From positions 1-44,147 of the forward strand of contig JAJXWQ010000022.1 of NCBI GenBank assembly GCA_021781555.1: 44,147 nucleotides of DNA, given 5' to 3'. The stretch's first letter is position 1. Each line of letters opens with the position of its first letter. Shown piece after piece: positions 24,734 to 32,349 of the stretch. Under the pieces are notes generated by a model that did not search any database, was not told the DNA's origin, and was given only the letters and a program-made list of their open reading frames with translations. This DNA is from a bacterium. Lineage in GTDB: Bacteria > Cyanobacteriota > Sericytochromatia > S15B-MN24 > VGJW01. Both the position numbers and the translations under genes were made by a program.

Positions 24734-25537
24734 TCACGCCAACAGGTACTGCATCGCTCCGGGAAGGCGGAACCGCCAGGCCTCTTCCTCGTGCTTGCCC
24801 TGGGGATCCGGCCGGAACAGATAATCGACCCCATCCTGAAGCCCCCGCGCCCGGAAGATGTCCACGAACTCGTCGGCATGCCGGAGCACGTGCCCGCAAG
24901 GGCATTCCATCCCCCCCGCGTCGAGGTAGAAGCGGGATCCCTCCGGGAAGGGGCTCTGCTCCATCAGGTCGTAGATGCGCCCGTGCTCCCCGCGCTCGAT
25001 CCCCAGGGTCGGCGACATCGCAAGGACCCTTCCGAACACGCCTGGGTGCCGAAGGAAGGCGTAGATCGACAGGAGAGCCCCGAGCGACGATCCACCGATC
25101 AGGGTATTCTCCCGCCCGGGCTTCAGGCGAAACTCCGAACGGGCCAGCGGAAGCAGGGCCTCGACGATCCAGTCCGCCATGATCTGGCCCCGGGCATCCG
25201 GGACGGACTCGGTCGACCACGGCGAGAGCGCGATCTCCCGCGAGCCTTCGGTGTGGATCGCCAGCACGACGGGAACCATGTCACCTTGGCAGTTCCGCCA
25301 GTCGAGCAGCTGGTGGAGGCGCCAGCCTCCCAGGTACGAACCCTCATCGTGGAACAGGTTCTGGCCGTCGAAGAGCACGGCGATCGCGTAGCTGGTCTCG
25401 GGGTGCTGATCGTAGCCGGCCGGAAGGTAGACCGACAGCGGATAGCGCCCAGGAAGCCCCGGGACCTCGAACCACGTGCCGGGCCTCAAGGTCCCTCGAT
25501 GCGCGGGGTCCAAGAGGAGTTCCTGACAGTCGGGCAC
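24734..25537 (-). CDS. Alpha/beta-hydrolase esterase (Fes/esterase D-like)
   Basis: A 267-aa PF00756-type esterase. Motifs: AVLFDGQNLFHDE, nucleophile elbow GGSSLG (148-153, Ser 151), FYLDAGGMEC (likely Asp) and GKHEEEAWR (His). It resembles the catalytic domain of enterochelin esterase and secreted acyl esterases, but no signal peptide is present, so it acts in the cytoplasm. GTG start at 25537 with GGGAGGT six bases upstream. Downstream of the rhodanese gene and probably in the MarR unit; the natural ester is unknown. Confidence 0.82.
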   Translation of the reverse strand: MPDCQELLLDPAHRGTLRPGTWFEVPGLPGRYPLSVYLPAGYDQHPETSYAIAVLFDGQNLFHDEGSYLGGWRLHQLLDWRNCQGDMVPVVLAIHTEGSREIALSPWSTESVPDARGQIMADWIVEALLPLARSEFRLKPGRENTLIGGSSLGALLSIYAFLRHPGVFGRVLAMSPTLGIERGEHGRIYDLMEQSPFPEGSRFYLDAGGMECPCGHVLRHADEFVDIFRARGLQDGVDYLFRPDPQGKHEEEAWRFRLPGAMQYLLA

Positions 25538-25592
25538 GAGAAGACCTCCCTTGCAAGCTCTTGCGGAAACAAGAGCAGGGAATTTTGGGCCG

Positions 25593-25943
25593 CTAGTGCG
25601 GCAAGCGGTGCAGCGGGCCGGCGTTGGTCACGTCCTGGAAGCCCGCCTTCTTGAACATCCGCGCCGCCAGCGCGGCCCGAGATCCCGAGTGGCAGTACAG
25701 CACGACCGGCTTGTCCCTCGCGAGCTTGCCGATCCCGGACGAAAGCTCTTGCAGGGGCAGGTTGATCGCCTCGGGGTAGGCCCCGCTCTTGAACTCCGCG
25801 GGAGTCCGGACATCCACCACGAGCGCGCCCGCGGCGAGCTTCTCCTGGACAAGCGCCAGGCTGGCGCGGGGAGCCAGGATCCGACGGATCGCTACGTAGC
25901 CGACGACGGCAACGGCCCCGATGGCCAAGTTTGTGACGGTCAT
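25593..25943 (-). CDS. Membrane-anchored rhodanese
   Basis: A 116-aa protein. Residues 1-24 form one transmembrane helix (TVTNLAIGAVAVVGYVAI), then a single rhodanese domain with VVDVRTPAEFKSGAYPEAIN and active-site loop CHSGSR (Cys 84). Rhodaneses carry sulfane sulfur as a persulfide. AGGAG lies five bases before the ATG. It is 15 nt after the MarR gene, so the two are co-transcribed, pointing to sulfur or thiol stress as the regulon's theme. Confidence 0.88.
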   Translation of the reverse strand: MTVTNLAIGAVAVVGYVAIRRILAPRASLALVQEKLAAGALVVDVRTPAEFKSGAYPEAINLPLQELSSGIGKLARDKPVVLYCHSGSRAALAARMFKKAGFQDVTNAGPLHRLPH

Positions 25944-25958
25944 TCTTACTCCTGAACG

Positions 25959-26411
25959 TTATTCGCTAGCACCGCTGACAGAATCGGCGGAAGGAGGTGA
26001 TACCGGGTGCACCGAATCGATGACACGGAGCAAGAGGGCGATGGCCTCCTCCACCGCCAGGAGCTCCTCTCCCGTGAGCTGACTGGCGAGGGAATGCTCG
26101 CAGCTGTCCACGCAGGTCCGGAGATGCTCCTGGATCTCGCGGCCAGCAGGGGTCAGTTCGAGCAGGCTGATGCGGCGATCGTGGGAATCCGGTTGGCGCT
26201 GGATGATGCCCTTGCGCACCAGTCCGTCGATCACGCGGCTGCCGCGTGAGGCGGAAAGTCCCACCGCCCGGCAAAGCTCCCCGGCCGAGGTCGGCGTGTC
26301 GGTAGGGAAGGCTGCCACGAAACCGAACTCGGTCTCGCCCAGGTTGACCTGAGCGTGGACACCGGACTGGAGCCGATCGCAGCAGGACCGCAGGCGCATG
26401 AGGTTGGCCAT
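25959..26411 (-). CDS. MarR-family repressor with Cys pairs
   Basis: A 150-aa MarR-type regulator. The winged helix is TSAGELCRAVGLSASRGSRV, with wing DSHDRRISLLELTPAG. It holds several Cys: RSCCD near the N-terminus, ELC in the HTH, and CVDSC in the dimerisation helix, which could sense thiol-reactive compounds or metalloids. The ATG at 26411 is used because the frame's earlier start (26468) lies within the promoter/operator. It probably represses both its own unit and the methyltransferase-peptide unit through the twin operators. Confidence 0.85.
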   Translation of the reverse strand: MANLMRLRSCCDRLQSGVHAQVNLGETEFGFVAAFPTDTPTSAGELCRAVGLSASRGSRVIDGLVRKGIIQRQPDSHDRRISLLELTPAGREIQEHLRTCVDSCEHSLASQLTGEELLAVEEAIALLLRVIDSVHPVSPPSADSVSGASE

Positions 26412-26446
26412 CAAGGCCCCGGTGCGCCGCTCCTCTGGCTTGCCCC

Positions 26447-26475
26447 TAGCAATTGTTGCCACTAGCAAATAATAA
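26447..26475. promoter_or_regulatory. Operator 2, MarR-type palindrome
   Basis: TAGCAATTGTTGCCA followed by CTAGCAAATAATAA, the partner of operator 1. One base breaks the palindrome (TTGCCA for TTGCTA). It overlaps the -10 element of the MarR promoter, the same geometry as at 24552. Confidence 0.7.
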
Positions 26476-26497
26476 TCCAGCTCGAAGCTCGCGTCAA
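26469..26497 (-). promoter_or_regulatory. Promoter of MarR-rhodanese-esterase unit
   Basis: On the minus strand: TTGACG (26497-26492), 17-bp spacer, TATTAT (26474-26469). The transcript begins near 26462, about 50 nt before the ATG at 26411. Confidence 0.75.
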
Positions 26498-26540
26498 CTC
26501 CCCTCGTTCCCCTCCGGCCTCCGCTCTGGCCAGGAGCGCA

Positions 26541-26912
26541 TCAAGACGGCGGATCGCCCCCGGGCTGCCGGGCCCCCCGGTGCTGCATGCGCCAGGCCGC
26601 TTCCTCGTACGCCAGGATGCTCTCGTCCAGCCGGTCCGTACCGAGGGGGAGAGGAGAGATTTCGGCACTGTCCGCCGGGCCCGGCGGACGATCCAGGGGC
26701 GCCCGCCTCTTGGCCTGCAGCCGCTGGCGATACCCTTGCAGACGCATCCGGGCCCGCTCCCCGCGAACCAGGAGCTGCCGCACGTTCTGGAAGTTCTCGG
26801 GGCCCCGCACGGCCATCACCGGACGGATCGGAGAGATCGGTCGAACGGGGGGAATCTCGTCATCCAGCATCGAACCGAGTTGTACCCCGTGGCCTCGCCA
26901 GCGCATCTCCAT
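26541..26912 (-). CDS. Small basic protein, unknown (tentative)
   Basis: A frame of 123 codons with high third-position GC like neighbouring genes. The likely start is 26912 or, more plausibly, the ATG at 26870 (MLDDEIPPVRPISPIRPVM). A basic helix follows (FQNVRQLLVRGERARMRLQ), then a Pro-rich tail. No domain is recognised and no good ribosome site is visible. It lies just upstream of the MarR promoter on the same strand. It may be a real lineage-specific gene or chance coding. Confidence 0.4.
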   Translation of the reverse strand: MEMRWRGHGVQLGSMLDDEIPPVRPISPIRPVMAVRGPENFQNVRQLLVRGERARMRLQGYRQRLQAKRRAPLDRPPGPADSAEISPLPLGTDRLDESILAYEEAAWRMQHRGARQPGGDPPS

Positions 26913-27061
26913 GGCCTTTATCCAGCGTGTGCGCGGGCCGTCCTGGAGAGCGCTGGCTCGAGGTACCGATCCCGTCCGGGGCGATCGGACCCTTGCCGGA
27001 ACCGCCCGACCAGGGGAGGCCCCTGGCGGCCAATCACGGTATGCTTCCCTGGGCCTGGTTC

Positions 27062-27156
27062 GGTGTGAACGGATCCCTCTGCGCGGTCACTGCGCCGCGC
27101 AACCGGGTCCCGTTGGACTCCTCGGGCCCGATCCCGGCTCGGCGAAACCGCTCCGG
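27062..27156 (-). repeat. Palindromic repeat, diverged copy
   Basis: Core GAACGGATCCCTCTGCGCGG to CCGGGTCCCGTTGG, then tail CTCGGGCCCGATCCCGGC and GGCGAAACCGCTCC. It lies upstream of the P-type ATPase, one of the few copies not at a gene 3' end. The rest of the gene-poor stretch 26913-27277 shows no other clear element. Confidence 0.85.
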
Positions 27157-27277
27157 GCCAGATCCGTCGGAAGAAAGGCGAACCTTGGAAGCCTCCCCTC
27201 ATCTTGGACTTCGCGGCTCCACGGCCGCCAGAGGACCCGGTGTCGCCAGGCCGGGCGAGAGCCCGCGCCCTCCTGTA

Positions 27278-29179
27278 GTGGCGACATCCGACCGGATCCG
27301 GATCGCGGCCGTGGCCCTGGTCGCGGCCGGCACCTGGTTCCACCTCTGGCCGCAGGACTTGACGGCCCGGTGGCTCTCGGCTTGGCCGCAGATCGCCCAC
27401 CTGGATGCGATAGCCGCCGCAGCGACACTGGTCGGCGGCTATCCGATCTTCAAGGAGGCCCTTGGGGCCCTGAGCCGGCGCCGGATGACGATGGAGCTGT
27501 CCATGACCCTCGCCCTGGTGGCCGCCCTGGCCATCGGGCAGGCCTTCACGGCCCTGGTGATCACACTGTTCGTGCTCATCGCCGAGGTTCTCGAGGACCT
27601 CACGGTCGACCGGGGACGGCGGGCCATCCGCGATCTGGTCGACCTCTTGCCGCGCCAGGTGGTCGTCCGGGACGGGGAGGACCCGCGCTCGGTGGCCATT
27701 GCCGAGGTGGTTCCCGGCGACACCGTGCTGGTCAGACCCGGGTCACGGATTCCCGTCGACGGCCGCGTGGTGCAAGGAACGACCTTCGTCGACCAGTCCT
27801 CCGTGACCGGCGAGTCGGTACCGGTCGAGAAGATCGTCGGGAGCGCTGTCTATGCCGGCACCCTCAACCAGTCCGGGGCGATCGAGGTCGAGGTCGCGAG
27901 CATCGGCCCCGATACGGCGTTCGGCCAGATCGTCCAGGCCGTCGAGCGAGCCGAGAAGAACCGGGCTCCGCTCCAGAAGACGGCCGATCGCCTCTCCGGC
28001 TACCTGGTCTACTTCGCCCTGGCCGCCGCTGCGCTGACCTACTTGCTTACCCGCGACCCCCGATCGACCCTCTCGGTGATCCTCGTCGCGGGCGCGTGCG
28101 GCGTCGCAGCCGGAACCCCCCTCGCCCTGCTTGGCGGGATCGGCCAGGCGGCGCGCAGGGGGGCGATCGTCAAGGGCGGCCTCTTCCTCGAGCAGCTTGC
28201 GGGCGTCGACACGATCGTCCTGGACAAGACCGGGACGCTGACGCTCGGAGACCTCGCGGTGGTCGAGGTCTGCCCGGCCGTGGGCGTGAGCGACAGTGCC
28301 CTGATCGAGGCCGCCGCCAGCGCCGAACTGCGATCCGAGCACCCCCTCGGCGCGGCAATCCTCGAACGGGCCGGCACGGGCAAGCCACCCGAGCCAGATC
28401 GCTTCGACTACGTACCCGGAAGAGGCATCCGCTGTGCCGTCGGCGACGAGGAGATCCTGGTCGGCACCCGAGCCCTGCTCGACGAAACCGGCGTCGCGGA
28501 CATTCCGGAGTTGCTCGGCGCCGAGCACCTCACCCAGGTCCTGGTCGCTCGCGGTGGGAAATACCTCGGCCGGATCCTCGTGGCCGACACGCTGCGACCG
28601 GAAGCCGCACGCGCGGTGTCCGAACTGCATCGGGCGGGCTACCGGCTCGTCCTGTTGACGGGAGACGCCTGGTCCGTGGCGCGCCACGTCGGCCGGGATC
28701 TGGGGATTTCCGAGATCGAGGCCGAGCTCTTGCCGGCCGACAAGGAAGCCCGGATCCAGGCGCTGGTTGCAGCCGGGCACAAGGTCGCCATGATCGGGGA
28801 CGGGCTGAACGACGCCCCGGCCCTGGTGCAGGCCAGCGTGGGTATCGCGATGGGAACCGGCGCTGACGTCGCCCAGGAAGCAGCCGACATTCTCCTGCTG
28901 GGAAACGATCTGTTGAAGTTCGTCGAAACGATCCAGATCGCGCGGCGGACCCGCGCCGTCATCTTCTTCAACTTCGGCGGCACCCTGGTCGTGGATGCTC
29001 TGGGAATGGCCCTGGCGGGGTTCGGGTTCCTGAACCCGCTCCTGGCCGCGCTGATCCACGTGACGTCGGAGCTGGTATTCATCCTGAACTCTGCGCGGCT
29101 CTCGCCCGCGCTCGCCAGACGGCCTGGAGCGAGCACGCCGCCTCGCGGCAGGGGGGCCGCGCAACCGGGCCCCGTCTGA
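27278..29179 (+). CDS. P-type (P1B-like) cation-transporting ATPase
   Basis: About 633 aa from GTG 27278, a tentative start with no clear ribosome site. TGES motif SVTGESVPV, phosphorylation site DKTGTLT (Asp 316), SEHPLG (P1B HP motif), GDGLNDAP. The transmembrane helix before the phosphorylation site reads GACGVAAGTPLALLGG, so the P1B CPC or SPC ion motif is replaced by ACG. No N-terminal metal-binding domain is present. It should move a metal or other cation, but the substrate class is not among the standard CPx types. The last ~10 residues and the TGA come from a palindromic repeat, so the C-terminus seems to have been altered by repeat insertion. Confidence 0.88.
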   Translation: MATSDRIRIAAVALVAAGTWFHLWPQDLTARWLSAWPQIAHLDAIAAAATLVGGYPIFKEALGALSRRRMTMELSMTLALVAALAIGQAFTALVITLFVLIAEVLEDLTVDRGRRAIRDLVDLLPRQVVVRDGEDPRSVAIAEVVPGDTVLVRPGSRIPVDGRVVQGTTFVDQSSVTGESVPVEKIVGSAVYAGTLNQSGAIEVEVASIGPDTAFGQIVQAVERAEKNRAPLQKTADRLSGYLVYFALAAAALTYLLTRDPRSTLSVILVAGACGVAAGTPLALLGGIGQAARRGAIVKGGLFLEQLAGVDTIVLDKTGTLTLGDLAVVEVCPAVGVSDSALIEAAASAELRSEHPLGAAILERAGTGKPPEPDRFDYVPGRGIRCAVGDEEILVGTRALLDETGVADIPELLGAEHLTQVLVARGGKYLGRILVADTLRPEAARAVSELHRAGYRLVLLTGDAWSVARHVGRDLGISEIEAELLPADKEARIQALVAAGHKVAMIGDGLNDAPALVQASVGIAMGTGADVAQEAADILLLGNDLLKFVETIQIARRTRAVIFFNFGGTLVVDALGMALAGFGFLNPLLAALIHVTSELVFILNSARLSPALARRPGASTPPRGRGAAQPGPV

Positions 29180-29217
29180 CTCCCCGGGCCCGAGCCGGCC
29201 CAGGCGAAACCGCTCTA
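29157..29217 (-). repeat. Truncated palindromic repeat
   Basis: GCGCAACCGGGCCCCGTCTG then CCCCGGGCCCGAGCC and GGCGAAACCGCTCTA. The left arm is eroded. It supplies the stop codons of both convergent genes: TGA 29177-29179 (ATPase) and CTA 29215-29217 (Crp/Fnr). Confidence 0.85.
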
Positions 29218-29961
29218 TCCCCCCGGATGGGGGGGCGACGGCAACTCCTCGGCGATCGCTTCCAGGGGCTCGGGCCTGGCGACGAGTAGCCACCCCCTGC
29301 CGCTGTCGATCAGGCCCTCGGATTCCCACCGACTCGCGATGCGGCTCACGGTCGAGAGCGTCGTGCCGGTCATCTCGGCCAGGTCCTGGCGGGACAGGGG
29401 AAGTTCGACCAACAGGCCCCGCTCCGTCTCCCTGCCGTGGGCCCTGGCCAGCCTGAGCAGGGCCCGGGCGATCCGCCGCTCGACCCTTTCGGTCGAGAGC
29501 TCCCGGTACCGGTCTTGCAGCTCGGCGAAGCGGGTCGCCACGACCTGCAAGATGTTGCGTACGAGCTGGGGATGGCGGTCGAGCAAGCGCCCGATGGTGT
29601 CACCGTCCCAGAACAGGCCGATCGACGGGACGATCGCCTCGGCCGCGGCGGGATACACGCTATGGCCAAGCACCGGCCCACCACCGAAAGGCTCGCCTGG
29701 CGAGATGAAGTGGAGTACCACGTTCTGCCCTTCGGGGGAGATCTGGACCAGCCGGACCTTCCCCTCGACCAGAACGTAGAGGGCCAAAGCCGGCTGGCCT
29801 TGGTGGAAGAAGAACCCGTCCTTGTCGACCCGCCTCAGCCTCGCTTGCGTGCGAATCTCGTCGAGCGCCGCCTGGTCTATGCCCTTGAAGAAGCTGACCT
29901 GGCCCAGGAGTCTGAGCAGCCCGGACTCGCGCCGGATCTTGGACTCCGACTCTGAATTCAT
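29215..29961 (-). CDS. Crp/Fnr-family transcription regulator (DNR-like)
   Basis: A 248-aa protein: N-terminal cyclic-nucleotide-like beta-roll (GFFFHQGQPALALYVLVEGK, FGGGPVLGHSVYPAAAEA), long dimer helix, C-terminal HTH (LSRQDLAEMTGTTLSTVSRI). It lacks the Fe-S Cys cluster of Fnr. With the RIC gene next to it and an FNR/DNR-type box before that gene, a nitric-oxide or redox role like DNR is likely but inferred. ATG at 29961 (a TTG lies just before). Its stop is within the repeat. Confidence 0.88.
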   Translation of the reverse strand: MNSESESKIRRESGLLRLLGQVSFFKGIDQAALDEIRTQARLRRVDKDGFFFHQGQPALALYVLVEGKVRLVQISPEGQNVVLHFISPGEPFGGGPVLGHSVYPAAAEAIVPSIGLFWDGDTIGRLLDRHPQLVRNILQVVATRFAELQDRYRELSTERVERRIARALLRLARAHGRETERGLLVELPLSRQDLAEMTGTTLSTVSRIASRWESEGLIDSGRGWLLVARPEPLEAIAEELPSPPHPGG

Positions 29962-30065
29962 CAACGTTTGCGGCCAAGCCTCCGGTCCGGTCGGCCCTCC
30001 CGCGACGCCACGGGCTCCAAGCTGACCCTACTCCCCGGGGCGCTCCTTGCCAAGCATGTCGCAGC

Positions 30066-30764
30066 TCAGGAGTCGATGGCGGCCAGGGCGCGGGGGAACA
30101 GGATGTTGTTCTCCTTGTGCACGTGCGTGAGGGTGTCCCTCTCGATCTCGGCGAGCTGCTCGAGCAACCGGCGGTAGGACGAGCAAGCATCCTCGGGGAC
30201 GGCGTAACCGGAGGTCAGCTCGCGAAGCCTGGCCAGATCGCGGCCAGCCTCGTCGTGCTCGGCTTCCATCACCGCGATAGGCTGCCAGATGGGGAACGGC
30301 GCCGTACGGTCCTCGATCCGCGCGATACTCGGGAACAGGATGAGTTCTTCCTTGCGCAGGTGCGGCCCGATGTCCCCGGCAAACTTGGCAAAGACGTCGC
30401 GGACCTCGGCAAGCTCGCCATGGCGCTCGCCATGCACCCGCGCCACCTTTTCGGCCAGCTCGACCAGAGGCCCCAGATTCTCGTGAAGGTAGGCGTGATG
30501 CGTCGCCACGATGTGGTCGATGAACTCGACCAGAGAGAGCTCGGTCCAGTCGACGCCTTCCTGGTCGCCCGGCAAAGCGGCTGCGGGTGCGGCGAGGATC
30601 TCTTCGAGAACCCCCTCCCCCGCCAGGCCCGCGTGCCGACAGGCCTCCGCGAGGGATTGCCGGCCGCCACAGCAGTAGTCCAAACGCAGGCGCTCGAAGA
30701 CAGCGATGCTGGTCGGCCGCGCCGCGGCGATCTGGCCGAGGGGCGTATCGACGGTGAACTCCAT
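30066..30764 (-). CDS. RIC (YtfE/ScdA) iron-sulfur cluster repair di-iron protein
   Basis: A 232-aa protein. N-terminal ScdA-type domain with DYCCGG (31-32 Cys pair), then a hemerythrin-like four-helix domain with HHAYLHENLG, HLRKEELILFP, EAEHDEAGRDL and THVHKENNILFP, whose His/Glu residues bind two irons. RIC proteins repair Fe-S clusters damaged by nitric oxide or peroxide in the cytoplasm. AGGAGG lies five bases before the ATG. It is 104 nt upstream of the Crp/Fnr gene on the same strand and has its own FNR/DNR-type promoter. Confidence 0.95.
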   Translation of the reverse strand: MEFTVDTPLGQIAAARPTSIAVFERLRLDYCCGGRQSLAEACRHAGLAGEGVLEEILAAPAAALPGDQEGVDWTELSLVEFIDHIVATHHAYLHENLGPLVELAEKVARVHGERHGELAEVRDVFAKFAGDIGPHLRKEELILFPSIARIEDRTAPFPIWQPIAVMEAEHDEAGRDLARLRELTSGYAVPEDACSSYRRLLEQLAEIERDTLTHVHKENNILFPRALAAIDS

Positions 30765-30877
30765 GATTCCTCCTGTCTGTGCAATCCGTGCTGTCGAGAA
30801 ATTCCGCTGCATCGCGGGGGGGCGCGCTCGAGGTGCGATTTCGTCCACCGGGGACGCGCAGCCCGGGATTAACTCAC

Positions 30878-30919
30878 AGCGTACCGACCGGCAGGAGGGA
30901 TCGCTTTGTTCCTGAGCAA
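30878..30919 (-). promoter_or_regulatory. FNR/DNR-type activator box and promoter for RIC
   Basis: On the minus strand, TTGCTCAGGAACAA (30919-30906) matches 8/10 fixed bases of TTGAT-N4-ATCAA. A -10 element TACGCT lies at 30883-30878, giving a start near 30871 with the box centred at -41.5, the class II activator position. Confidence 0.6.
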
Positions 30920-30994
30920 ATCCTGCGACCGAAAGCAAGGCCGGTGGATCGAATCTCGATAAAAACGCAGGAGCGGAGAGAGGGGTACACGGCC

Positions 30995-32221
30995 TTGCAG
31001 ATCGGAAAACCGGCGTCGGGACGCCCGGGATACGTGACTCCCGGTTTCGCCCGCCCGGCGAGCGCACGCGGGCTGGCCCGGGATGTGGCCCGGTTCTCGG
31101 ACCTGGCCGGTCGCGCGGCCGATCGAGCCGAGGCCAGCGTCAAGTCCAGCCTCTCGAGCCTCGCGTCGGACGCGATGACACGGGTGAGCCGTGGCGCCAA
31201 CAAGCTTTACGACGACCTCCACGCATCAGCTGTCGGACGAGCGGCATTCGTGGTCCTGGAGAACACGATGGGTGCGCTCTTCAACTTCCAGGATCGCCAC
31301 CTGGACCCCGACGTGGCGCCTCCCCCCGCCGGCCTGGCGAGGGATCCGCTGGGCAAGCCTCTGCCGGCGCCCGCACACCCATTGCCGCGGCTCGCGACCC
31401 GAGGCAACCAGATCGTCGATGCCAGCAGCGGCAAGCCGGTCCGGCTGCGCGGTGTCGACATGTCGGGCTTCGAGTACAACAAGAACGGCGACCAGCAGGA
31501 TCCGCAGACCTTCGCTCGCCTGGCCAAGATGGGCGTCAACATCGTCAGGATGCCGATCAACCAGGACTGGGCATTGTCCGATGCGACCTATCGCCAGCAC
31601 CTGGATCGCGCCATCTCCGAGGCCAATGCCAAGGGGATCTATGTCGTGCTCGACCTGCACTGGCACGACGGCAAGCAGCTCCCCTGCCTCGACTCCGACA
31701 GCCTGCGCATGTGGCGGCAGCTCGCCAACCGGTACTCCAAACAGCCCGGCGTGCTCTACGACATCCAGAACGAGCCGCAGTGGATCTCGTGGAAGTCCTA
31801 CGAGCCCTGGGCCCAGGCGGCAATCGCCAACATCCGCGCCGTCAACCCGAATTCGCTCTGCATCGTCGAGGGCACGGAGTACGCGTCCAACCTCTCGGGA
31901 GTGTTGTCGGATCCGGTCAAGGCCCCCGACGTGGTGTATTCGGTCCACGAATACGGGCCCTCGCTCCGGGTTCCCGAGGCCGGGCCGGAGTTCTGGGACA
32001 AGACCTTCGGCAACGTGGCTTCCAGGTATCCCGTATACGTCGGGGAGTTCGGGGGGAACGACGCCGACGTGGCCTATGGCAAGCAACTGATCCAGTACAT
32101 GGACCACAAGGGCCTCTCGTGGACCTCCTGGAACTGGGGCGAGGCGGTCCCCAACCTCGAGAAAGGTGGCCGGCTCACGGCGTTCGGACAGCTGGTCGCA
32201 GCCCACCTCAAGACGCCCTGA
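30995..32221 (+). CDS. GH5-family glycoside hydrolase (endoglucanase-like)
   Basis: About 408 aa from TTG 30995, a tentative start behind GAGAGGGG. Residues 1-130 are an Ala/Arg-rich helical lead without a signal peptide. The GH5 barrel follows: RLRGVDMSGFEYN, NIVRMPINQDWAL, VVLDLHWHDG, acid/base Glu at QNEPQW (about 260), VVYSVHEYGPS, nucleophile Glu at YVGEFGG (about 351) and WTSWNWGEA. GH5 enzymes cleave beta-1,4-glucans or mannans with retention. Like the wall-binding proteins at the window start, it lacks an export signal, unusual for the family; the frame stays open upstream to 30779 but no Sec signal is gained. Confidence 0.88.
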   Translation: MQIGKPASGRPGYVTPGFARPASARGLARDVARFSDLAGRAADRAEASVKSSLSSLASDAMTRVSRGANKLYDDLHASAVGRAAFVVLENTMGALFNFQDRHLDPDVAPPPAGLARDPLGKPLPAPAHPLPRLATRGNQIVDASSGKPVRLRGVDMSGFEYNKNGDQQDPQTFARLAKMGVNIVRMPINQDWALSDATYRQHLDRAISEANAKGIYVVLDLHWHDGKQLPCLDSDSLRMWRQLANRYSKQPGVLYDIQNEPQWISWKSYEPWAQAAIANIRAVNPNSLCIVEGTEYASNLSGVLSDPVKAPDVVYSVHEYGPSLRVPEAGPEFWDKTFGNVASRYPVYVGEFGGNDADVAYGKQLIQYMDHKGLSWTSWNWGEAVPNLEKGGRLTAFGQLVAAHLKTP

Positions 32222-32349
32222 CGGCCGCGTCCGCACCCCGCCACGGGCAGATCCGCACGGGCTTTCGCTCCCACGGCCTCGTGGGGCTCCGGCCCCCCGG
32301 GTGGGACCAGGCCTTGTGAAGACCGGTCCAAAACGATGTCCTGCCGAAG

